Assembly (NCBI RefSeq): GCF_000002235.5
Contig: NW_022145526.1
Location: 1,435,001 to 1,499,000, forward strand
Direction: 5' to 3'
DNA from: Strongylocentrotus purpuratus
Taxonomy: Eukaryota > Echinodermata > Echinoidea > Camarodonta > Strongylocentrotidae
DNA: 64,000 nucleotides
Part shown: in pieces, positions 10,142-22,100 of the stretch
How the letters are laid out: every line of letters starts with the position of its first letter
Position numbering within the stretch: the first letter of the stretch is position 1
Made by a program: the position numbers and the translations under genes
The notes under the pieces: model-generated
The model's input: the letters and a program-made list of their open reading frames with translations, nothing else
Database searches by the model: none
Told to the model about the DNA's origin: nothing

Positions 10142-13100
10142 GTAAGTTCAGCAACCCCTAAAATAATTACTTAGGTCTAGTTATAGAAAATCCCTTTTCC
10201 CCTTCCTTTTATCAGGTGGGCTGTATAACATAAAGACCACCTTATTATTTCGTTAGAATTGCCTTTATTTATTCTTTATTTTTCTTATTTCGAACCACTT
10301 TTTTGTAAGCACGATTACTTGAAAATGGCTCAATCAAATGCCTTCAAATTTTGCACACATATGTAGTGTAGTAGTACGCTCATTTGGGCTAAAGGGGGCA
10401 CTAGAGCCATATAAGAGCCGAGCTGGGTTGATTAATTGTATTCACCTAAAAGTTAAAGAACATTAATTATGTTTCCAATAGTATGCCGGGAACGGGTAAA
10501 CAACCCCTGGGTTTGAATTCTTGCATTAGATTAAAGTGTTCATTTCGAAAAACACGTTGGGAATGAATTCCTGCGTCAAGATGTACAGGTGTTCATTTCC
10601 AATAACAAGTTAGACAATAGACTGTTTTGCCGGGGACGCGACATTCTCGCGAAGAGATAGACTCCTCCCATTTCTGTCGGTGACTAGATCAGATAACACT
10701 CATCTATTATGTTTTTTCATTGGTTATAATTAATTAAAGATATAACTCCTCAATTAATTGGTCGGATGACCTAAAGGGTAATTGGATATATCCCGTTTTG
10801 CAATTGGTTGGCTTCGTAAGAGCCCTCCTGGTTGGCTGGCAATATCATGTAATATCTAAGCCTCATCGGGTGCCGCGGTATTTAAATGCGAGGTGCGGGA
10901 TTTTGAAGGGAGTTTTTAGTTCATATTATTTGAGAGTAGATATTATTTGAGAGTTTTATTTCATTCCTTTACCATGTTCAGTAGGATGTGCTGCTAATTT
11001 CAATCAATAGGGCCGCCCAGCCTCTGAGAGAAGCAGTTTATTTACCATGTTCAAATAATAATAATACTCGTCGTTTGCAACGATTGAAGCTTCGGCTGAT
11101 ATATATATTTAATAAAGTGGACTTCAACTGTAATTCCGAGCTTCTTGTGTTTCATTTATGTTTGAACTTGTCATCTTCAACTCATTTACTGGCCCACCAC
11201 ATTTGGTAGTACGGATGGGGTCAGCTTTCTTTCGTTAACGGCGAAGTTTGCCGTTGGCTTGCTAGCGGTTACCGCTGGTTCGTCGTGCCGACCCACCACT
11301 CGAACTCGATATCATTGGCTCGGAACACAGAAGTAGAGTGGATTAGCGACAGATTATCGTGGCGTTTATTGAAGGCATGTTTTTTTGTGGCTCAGCGGAG
11401 TAGTCCAGTACGAAAAGGGCCAACGGGCAATTGGAGGCCTTCTTGGAACACATTGCACATTCTTCCCGGTGAATGTGATTAGGATCACCACGGAGAGAGA
11501 AGTTTCCCGAGACCCCCCTCTTACCTGTTACCAACACGTCCGCGACGGGAGAAAATGCCGCGAAATTGAACGTTTGGTATGTGCTAACGAAAAATTGTTT
11601 AGTCGACTGCCCCTCGTGGAAATTTTTGCACACCATATCTACTTGGGCGATCTGAATCGTATTACCTTTAGGAGGTTCCCCGTACAGGAGTTACTCAAGG
11701 TCTGGCTGAATTCTCCGGAGCTGGTTTGTCAGCTGGCCTGGCACCCGAAAAACGCGTATCGGGAAGCTCTCGGGGGAGGAAAGTAACGCCGATGCCTCGT
11801 CACGATACTCAACCCTGCTAGTAGCGTGGACGCAATTGAAGGAGGTTCCTTATGTTTATGATTCTTCGATTGTCAGCTGAACTTGGGTTTTTTGGTCTGC
11901 AACGCCAAGTTCGTAGGGAGCAACCTTCGGCGGGAGACAAGTTGAGATAAGGAGACAAGCTGAGCTAATTAAGGAGACATTAAGCTGAGCTGAGGTATGT
12001 TTTGAAAGTCGAGAATTGGACAGTGAGAACTGAACTAAACTGAACTGATAAATTGAAACGTCCGTTGAATTTTGGATATTTTTGGATTTTTGTCCTAGAT
12101 TCTTTAAAGATATTGTAGTAATGTTTAAGTGTTCGACTATTGTGTGTTGGTGAAATTATTTGTACCCGTTTGCTCTTCAAATTTTGGCTAGCATTAATGT
12201 AAGCATAGGATAGATTATTTAAACTTAAACCTACGTTTAATCTAAATTAGTATAATATAAGCACTTAATATTGATCAGTATCATAATGAGTGAAATGGAA
12301 AAACAAAAACAAATTTTAGAGCAAATGTTGCGTCTGAATATATTCACTCCCCGATCTCCATCTAATCATCCTCAGGATAACACATCTCAAGTAATTAGGA
12401 GTCCTTGCTGGTGTTGTGGTATTTTTGGTCATTTCGTTAGATTCTGTCCATTAAGAATACAGGAAAGAGGTTACAAGTGGCAGGGAAACGGTCGTCCTCC
12501 ACTACAATTATTGCGTCAGAGTTCCTCCACTTCCCGATCTCCACCCAATTACGTTTCAAATAACACATCTCAATCTCAATCAAGCAAGGGTGCTTGCTGG
12601 CGTTGTGGGGGGTTTGGTCATTTTGTTAGATCCTGTTCAGCAAAAGTAGAGGAAAGAGGTTACCGATGGAAGGGAAAGGGTGGTTCTCCACTACCAGGGG
12701 TCAGGTAAAGGGGGAATAATTTGGAAGAAAATGAAGTAGATATTTTAAGTAAATTGATAAAGAAAAGTGAAGTCCCAAGGCTACTGTTTTGTTAGCCAAT
12801 ACTCCTTGTGAGTGCATTTCGAACTCCTTAGGATAGGAAGGGAGTTGTTTAGGTCATATTGGAGGAAAAGTTTGGTATTTTAATTATCGTTTGCGATTAT
12901 AAAGACATTGATTATTCTGTGATAAAGTATAATTGTTTTAAAAATGTTTGCTAACATTCAAATTCATAGAGGCTGGGCGCTTCTTGGGATTATATGTATA
13001 TATTAAAGATGTTTTGTTTATCAATTTGCTAAGTTAGCTGCACCGTTGATTCAGTTCAACTAATTCTCCATTTAGTAAAACGAAAGAAAAAAAAGGAAAA

Positions 13101-16100
13101 CTATTTAAGCTTGAGTGGATTATTCTAACGAATGATTCATTTAATTTGCTCAAAGAAGTTGATTCAGGCACCAGTTATCCAGATTATTCAAATAATTTTG
13201 TTTTTAGTAATTGATACAATTCCCTAAAAGGTTTAGGGCCTTGCCTATCACAAGTAGGGGAGGATGGAAGGCCTCATCATTTAACATATGCTAATAGACC
13301 ATTGCAAAATACAGAAAAAAAAAAACCAGATTTGGGTTCATGTTAATGAGAGTTAAATGATTGTTAAAATGGACAGTAATGGATAATTTAGAGATCACTT
13401 ATTTGGAGCCCCGTTTGTTAGATTCGTTAGCTCATTTATAAAATGCTTAACTAGGAGTTAGGATGAATTCAGGGTTGAATGTTTTGGAGAGGGGCGTTAT
13501 CCTCTGATATGATACGATCCTGTCTCATAATGTTGGTATATAGTGGGCATGATATCTGGGTATGATATTTTGCTGAATTCTGCATTATTTCAATGTATCA
13601 AAATTTACAAAATGCTAAACTAGCGGTTAGGGTGAATTGAGGGTTGATTGTTTTGGGGAGGGCGTTTGATATGATACGATCCCGTATCATAATGTTGGTA
13701 TAGTGGGAATGATATCTGGGTATGATGTTTTGCTGAATTCTGCATTATTTCAATGTATCGAAATTTATGAATGCAAATATTTTGGTGCTTTAACTTGTTA
13801 TAGGTTTCTTTACACGCATTTTATATTGTAAAGATGGAAGGTGACATCATACGGAGTACGTTGTGGAGGTCTGGGATATCCAGCTCCATTAGTTGTCCTG
13901 TATGATGTTTTTTTCCTGATATTATTCATATATTTGCGAGGTACAAAATTATTGTTATAACAGGTGATTTAATGTTTTTTTAAAGAAGCCATCCTGTACC
14001 AAGTTGGTACTTAATAATGTTTGTTTGGTAACTGTATATAAACAAAAAGATAAAATTAAACAGTTGGAGTCTACAAATTTTAGTAGAAATTAACTAATAC
14101 ATATGTGACAAAATAGATTTGTCTGAGTTTTATAATGTTAGTTAAAAGTAGATTCCATGAGATAGTTATAGACCGTTGGTTGTTGCTGAGACTGGGAATG
14201 TTGAGATTATTATGATACATAATTATACAGGTTTATGAGAAAGGGTGTTAATTGTATGTATATAATAAGGCATGTTTAGTCTTGCTTCCAGTGAGATGTT
14301 TGGTTCTCATGGTGAAGATGTTGATTGCTCAGTTGAAATTTTTCTCTTTCTCATGGGGGTTTAAGGAAAGAATGGAATTAAGGAATATATGCATGTAAGT
14401 TGTTTGTAATGTGGTTTATTTAACAGGTTGTGTATATTTATTATTACAATACCAGTTGACTTTGCAGGATGTCATTGTGTTGTCATTTTAGTGGTTATAC
14501 CCTTCCATGTTTGGGAGCAGTTAAAATCAAGGGATGATGTTTATGCCTGGCTTTGATTTGGGGGTCTAGGGTTATCCAGCTCCAAAGAAGAGGAAGGGCA
14601 TGACGTCATCCTGACATTATATTCTGTTGGTTGGTTATACATGGTGGGCAGGACATTGCATTCGTGGGTCTTTCTGGTTAATTGGTTGTAAAATAAATAA
14701 ATTTAGATATTGTTGTATAATGTGATTATGCCTGGGTAATGAGTGTTTGACATTGCAAGGAGAATGTTAACTGTAATTTGTTAAAGTACATTCGTAAGTC
14801 AAAGTGTTGGTTAATGCAGCCCAAATATGCTGTATTGATAGTATATTGACAAAATTATGCTTTAAAGCAACACAAATATGTATTGCTTGATTAAATGATT
14901 CCCAGTTGGTAATCTAATATTTTATCTTAATTTTGTACGATCTCCAGGTGCAAGATCGTTTTAGTAGGGGAGATTTGTAGTAGTACGCTCATTTGGGCTA
15001 AAGGGGGCACTAGAGCCATATAAGAGCCGAGCTGGGTTGATTAATTGTATTCACCTAAAAGTTAAAGAACATTAATTATGTTTCCAATAGTATGCCGGGA
15101 ACGGGTAAACAACCCCTGGGTTTGAATTCTTGCATTAGATTAAAGTGTTCATTTCGAAAAACACGTTGGGAATGAATTCCTGCGTCAAGATGTACAGGTG
15201 TTCATTTCCAATAACAAGTTAGACAATAGACTGTTTTGCCGGGGACGCGACATTCTCGCGAAGAGATAGACTCCTCCCATTTCTGTCGGTGACTAGATCA
15301 GATAACACTCATCTATTATGCTTTTTCATTGGTTATAATTAATTAAAGATATAACTCCTCAATTAATTGGTCGGATGACCTAAAGGGTAATTGGATATAT
15401 CCCGTTTTGCAATTGGTTGGCTTCGTAAGAGCCCTCCTGGTTGGCTGGCAATATCATGTAATATCTAAGCCTCATCGGGTGCCGCGGTATTTAAATGCGA
15501 GGTGCGGGATTTTGAAGGGAGTTTTTAGTTCATATTATTTGAGAGTACATATTATTTGAGAGTTTTATTTCATTCCTTTACCATGTTCAGTAGGATGTGC
15601 TGCTAATTTCAATCAATAGGGCCGCCCAGCCTCTGAGAGAAGCAGTTTATTTACCATGTTCAAATAATAATAATACTCGTCGTTTGCAACGATTGAAGCT
15701 TCGGCTGATATATATATTTAATAAAGTGGACTTCAACTGTAATTCCGAGCTTCTTGTGTTTCATTTATGTTTGAACTTGTCATCTTCAACTCATTTACTG
15801 GCCCACCACAGTAGCATATGTACAAAGCACAATAACGTTTTCAACATTTTGTAAAATTTTACGAAAATCAACACATGATCATATCTCCATAACCAAAGGT
15901 TATTTCTCATTCATATTTATCATGATCAAGGTCAATATATCCGTCTGGTCAATTACAGGTCAAACAACGCGCGCGTGCCCGTACGTCCGCGCGTCAATGC
16001 GCGCGCAAATTTTTAAAATGCTCAAAATCATTTTGCATACGTTTAAGGCCATTCTAAGCATTTTATTTAAAAAAATCGCGCGTGCGCGCACGTTTTTCGC

Positions 16101-19100
16101 GCATAAAACTATTACACAACATAGAATCGCCTTTTTTTTTTCTTTCATAATATTCCAGATATTTTTACAAACAAATTAATACCATTTTTGTCTCTTTATG
16201 AGCTCTTGTAATACATAGCATATATGGGCAAAAACATGCCTATACAAAATCCATTGTAGCTCTTTAGGATGCAAGGTGACCCCAATTTTTTTTCATATTT
16301 TAATAGAGTATGATTCGGAAATATTGTTTCATGTTTCATTTGACCCTCAATTACCTCATGACTTCATCATAATGGCCTCCGAACTCAAAATTCCAATTTG
16401 CATATTATGACGTCAGCATATTTATGGAAAATTGATTGTATCTCTGTAAATGATTGATTTTCTTCCAAATTTTAATATGTTCTAGCTGAGACAATTTTCT
16501 ACAAATGCAGTTACTATTATCCTTCATTTTGACAAAGGCATCATGGCGTATTTTTGCGATTAAAGAAGGCATGTCATTTTTTCATGTTTTGCGTGTATTC
16601 TCTATGGGACATGGCTTTTTCTTAAAACTGGTTTCTACATTCCTGTCTTTCACGAGCAATATCTCTGTCGTTTTATCTTCGTTTACACTGAACTTCAAGT
16701 ATGTTGTAGCTGAGGCAATAAGATATCTCAAATGTGCCCTTGATTTTGTCTCAATTTTTAGTTAGATCAGCCCACCTATACTTGTTCCAAACAAGTATTA
16801 CAAATCTAGTTTTGTTTCCTTTTGTTCTTTTTTATTTTTTATTTGCCTCTGTTTACAGCGGGCTGGAGAGGCCACTATTGAAGAATATACCACTTAGAAT
16901 ATTAAAATTAATAATTTACATAATTGGTTGCCTACATTGTACGTTAGTCCACAATAACATCAAATGAAAGCTAAGAAGAGGAAGAGGAGGAGGAGAAGAA
17001 GAAGAAGAAGAAGAAGAAGAAGAAGAAGAAGAAGAAGAAGAAGAAGAAGAAGAAGAAGAAGAAGAAAAAGAAGAAGAAGAAGAAGGAGGAGGAGGAGGAG
17101 GAGGAGGGGGTGACATATTTTTGAGTGATAGCAATTTCAATTGCTTTTGTGAAGTTTTGTCACCTCTGACCAGCAGATTGTATCCTTCTCTCTCTCTCTC
17201 TCCTCTCCACTTTCCTAAAGCTGTTTGCATGTATTATACAATTTCTACGTATATATTATCTGATTGTTATACTCATTGTAGGTTGTCTGATTGGTCAAAT
17301 ATATAATAATGATAACAATAAACCTTCCTCCTTTACTATATCCTAATTCTAGATTGAATGTATAGAATGCTGTGGGAAGAACCTCTACATTGGGACAAGT
17401 GATTGGTAAGATCATGAAGATTTGACATACATGTAAATTCCTTAAAAAATAGTTCTGCAATTCAAGTTTGAGCTTCAAGATTTCTTGTGTTACTAGAATA
17501 TATAAATATTTAACAAGAGAGATACATTGTATCAATGCTATTAACATTTTGTAGAACTTTTTTCGGTGTTGATAGGCTCTCAACTTTGTGTCATAAAAGA
17601 AGTTTGAGCTTCAAGATTTCTCGTGTTAGAATATATAAATATTTATATATTAACAAGAGAGATACATTGTATCAATGCTATTAACATTTTGTAGAACTTT
17701 TTTTTAGGTGTTTATAAGCTCTTGGCTTTGTTTCACTATAGAGATATGGTTATGGTTAAAATTTGTATTTAGGTTGCCATTGTCTAACCCCACAAAACAT
17801 TATTTTAGCCCTGATGGAAAATAATCGGTCAATTTGGAGTCGGCTTTGCTGTGCCTGAGGTGCGTCTATATGAAGGCTTGATCAGATATGGTGCGTTTTT
17901 TAAACCGTGTATTATGAATGGCAACTGAACGCAACAAAGATATTGCAGGTATTCGCTGAGCTATGTGTTATAAGATACAGAATTGTGACGCCCATCATAC
18001 TTTACATCATTATTTTTTTTTAAATACCATGGTTCTGCTGCGTCATATCTGATCGTGCTTTAAAGCCTAGTTTGGCCAGAAGGGATTAGACCACCCTGCA
18101 AGGTCACTGGACAGGTGGCTATCTCATCAACTCAGCTCTCAATTAACATAAGAAAAAGAGGATCATGGGGGACCAATGGTCACCGATTACGCATTGTTTT
18201 CTATATAGAGGGAGCAAGTAGCTACAACTAAGACAGTGTGGCTTTAAGAGATTGGGGAGGTATTTATGGTTGAAAGTGTGCGTGTAAAATTAATTGTTGC
18301 TTTCATAAAACCAAGGTATCTTGAAAGAGCATGTGATCCTTTACCCCCAAATAGGTCATCATCATTCTTTTTTTGTTTTATGATCTTATTTCCTGTTTTG
18401 GTAAACTATATCTGAACATTTTATTTGTATGTTAGAAAAACAAATATCCAAGTCAAATGTATTTTGATTTTGATTTTGCATCTTTCTTTTTTTTTCATCA
18501 TACATTTTCATGAACATAATATGGTTTGATACAATATTTTAAGTGTACATAGTTTTATACAGATAATAAACAAATTCAAACAAATATATTGAATGCAATT
18601 TCATTTTGTATTGTGTTTTTCTTCTCCTTTATCTCAATATTCTTTAGCTTTGTGATCCATTACTTGATCGAAGAAAAGATGCAACCCAATGGAAAGATCA
18701 CGTTTGTCTCTGAGAAACAGTCCCATAAATACTTGGCTGTGGTAAGTCAACAATATTTTGCTCTTGTTATATATCATAATAATAATAATAATAATAATAA
18801 TAATTTTTTAAAGGTACTATGTCCCATTTGCAGGCCAAAAAATGAAAAAGTTTAATTCCAACTGCATTTGAAAGATAATACTAATTTAGAACTTCCCTAA
18901 AAAAATTGGGGCTTGAAAATGTCTCCAAGTGGGAAAATAACGACTATTAGTTGTCAAATCGACTTTAGGGCTATAGAGCCCAAAAGTAATAGTCTTGATT
19001 TTCAGACAATAATTGTACCGAATGGTCATACGTTTTATGCTGCGCAAAGATTCAATCAGTTTAATCTTGGCCATCACAAGAAGTTGGTTATTGATGTAGA

Positions 19101-22100
19101 CAATTGCTCATGTACCCTTTACAACTCTTTTCATGTATGTTATTACCAAAGAAGAAAAAAGCCAGTCAGTCACTCAATAGTGTCTGACAGTGAAGTCTAG
19201 CAAGTAAACAGGTTTCCTTGCATAATTTGAATATGAGGACACTGCTAACGTTTAAATTTCACAGAAAGGACATACATGACATATTCATAATTCCTGCTAA
19301 GTTCTACAACATTTGAGGTTGGCTGCAAAAGGGACATAGTATCTTTAATGTCCACTCCAAATTGTATTAAGTTAAACCGAAAATGGAAATTCTTTTTGCC
19401 CAATTGATCCGTTATCGTTGGAACGCCATACAAGGTAGCAGCAACTCCTGTCTTTCAATTCCCATGCCTATTTAACTCTTTATTTTCCATGAACCAATAA
19501 TAATAATAATGATAACAACAACAAAAACATCAACACCATCAACAACAACACCAACAATAATAATAACGGTAATGATAATAATAACAGTAACAATAATAAT
19601 AATGAAAAATTATGATAATAATTATACTACTGCAACTACTACTACTATATAGTACTAGTACTAGGACTACTACTTCTGATTCTATTACTACATGTACTAC
19701 TGTACTACTAATAATGATAATATTAATAATAATAATGATAATAATGATTAAATGTTAATAATGCCATGTTAAGTTTTGTGAGATTGGTTTATACAGCCTA
19801 TCTATGCACACACTTTTTGTCTTCAGGTGAATGGTACATGCACAGACCAGGTTTTTACTGGGGGGGGGGGGGTCAATTTGACCCCCCCCCCCCCTAAGAT
19901 CTCGGCCGTTTCACTGCCGATCGCCGCGAAAATTTGCATGCATGTCAAGTGAAGTGTATAGAATACTATGGTAATTTCAAATTTTTGAAAAATTCACTCA
20001 TTTGCATATTTATGGTAATTTATGCAAATAAGGTCATCAAATTCACATTTCTGCCCATAAATCATAGATTATTCATGTTTACATATTCTTTTTCTCTACA
20101 TATATTTATTAGACCATTTGGAATAATAATACAACACAAAAAATTGGAAGAGCCAGGTTAATCCTTATGTTATCTCTTGTTTTTATAATTTCTTATGTAT
20201 TTCATTGTTTTTTTAACTTATGTATTTTATTGTTTTTGTTGTTTTATTTCATTTATAACTACAATTCAACTATTTTGACCCCAAAACAAACATCTAAACT
20301 TTAAACAAGACTGAATAACCAATGTTTTATCTATTTTTAGGAAAAATGACTTTTACATATGTTTTGTACACAAATCACGAAAATGAGCGATTTTCGGGCT
20401 GACATGCAAAGACAAATGGTCACGTGACCTTGTAACCGTAGGTCCGATTTTCAAAAAAATTGTTTTAAAAGATGCGTAAGACTCGAAAGTAAAAAGTCAT
20501 GAAAGGAAAATTTTATATCTGCCGCGGTTTCGGAGAAGTCGCGAAATTCCTACAGGGGGGGTCAAATTGACCCCCCCCCAGTTAACGTAGGGTTAAACTC
20601 TATTTCATTTTTTGTATGTGTAACAGAGAAAGCCAATCCAACAATTACAGGCAGCCTCAGCGCTAACCAGGATACTGGTTCTGTGTGATAATGTCCTGAC
20701 TCTGCTACACATGTTCAACCTAGAGGTATGTACCGACCCCTTCCTAACCTCCTCCTGACCCCCTCCTGACCCCCTCCTGACCCCCTCTCACTACTCCCTT
20801 CCTATTCTTTCTCTCACCACCTATCTTTACTTAATACTGGTACTGTGTGATAACGTTCTTGAGTTACCAGTATCACACATGTTCAACCTAGAGATTTATA
20901 TCCCACCCTAACCCCCTTTTTACACTATGAATATGACTGACAAAGAAAGCGGACAAAATATACAGTTCCTCAGGTAGACAAAGGAACATCCCTTCACTGC
21001 TATTATGTAAAAATGTGTAGAACAGGTGTCACATGCACATTCACCATTTTACGTAATAGCAGTGAAGGGATGTTCCTTTGTCTACCTGAGGAACTGTATA
21101 TTTTGACCGCTTTCTTTGTCCGTCATTTTCATAGCGTTACCCCCTCTCACTACCCAACTCCCTCTCTCCCCCTTCCCTCTTGCAGCCCCTTCCTCCCCCC
21201 CCCCCCCCCCCCCATATTGACTTAATGCTGGTACTGTACTGATGCTACTACCGGTACACATGTTTACCCTCCAGGTGTTTACTGCAACCATCCTTCTCAC
21301 TCCTACATCCCTCCCCCTTCATATTGTGCTCTTCTATTCTCTCTTAATTCCAATTTCCAAATCGTTTCATTCTCTACTAATTAACCCAACGTGAGGATTA
21401 AAGTCCAGTTCTACTTTGTCTAATATGTCTGTTACATGTAGTTGTCTTTACTAATAATCTCTCTCAAAAGAATTTTCATACAAAATATATGAGATGGGAT
21501 AAATAAAATCTTGTAGTAAGATTGCGTAATTGCATACATGAAACATTTCAAAATTGTGAATTGGATGATTATCTTTTTCTCTTTTCTCTTCTTCTTTTTG
21601 TCTAGCCTATACTTAGTGGAGCCAAGATTAAAGGGGTGAGTATTTCATTTTCTATTTCCTTCTTTCGCTAGTTAACCCACATCAGTACAGAATTTTCTAA
21701 GGGTCTAAACGAGTCAGCTTATAACCTCCTCAAATTAGCTACAATTATTTGTATTTTTCTCTTCTTTTATCATAAAAAAATAAATCCAGTTGTTAACTGA
21801 ATGAAACAGTGTGAATAAAAATAACAAAAAGCCAAGAAGAAATTAGCTTATTTGTAGACGAAAAAATAATGATTTTAAGTTTCACTCTGCAGTGTCAGTT
21901 TAGAGACTTTGGTGATTATTTTTTGATTAAATAACAATTTAATTAAATGACCTGCACCATGTACTTCAACAAGTAGTTGCACTTTCTACTTCTGTATAAT
22001 ATGTTATTCTGTTTAATAAGATGGAAATAAAACGTCACTAAAAGGAGACACTAAAATGCTATTACGGTAACTTGCAAATGAAGAAACTTCATTAGGGTAC

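Larger units (their letters stand above)
10367..15810 (+). mobile_element. Young non-autonomous LTR retroelement
   Basis: Two 835-bp direct LTRs (10367-11201 and 14976-15810) begin TGTAGTAGTACG and end CCCACCACA, and are flanked by the 4-bp target duplication GTAG (10363-10366 and 15811-15814). By eye the LTRs differ at about two positions, so insertion was recent. The 3774-bp interior holds a zinc-knuckle ORF and an unidentified upstream ORF. I see no protease, reverse transcriptase or integrase. A purine-rich tract (AGTAGGGGAGA) precedes the 3' LTR, and a candidate primer site (TGGTAGTACGG) follows the 5' LTR. It looks structurally whole for a non-autonomous element that would rely on a partner's enzymes. 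The superfamily (Gypsy-like is the first guess) is not established. It lies in TGFBRAP1 intron 1, in sense orientation. Confidence 0.93.
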
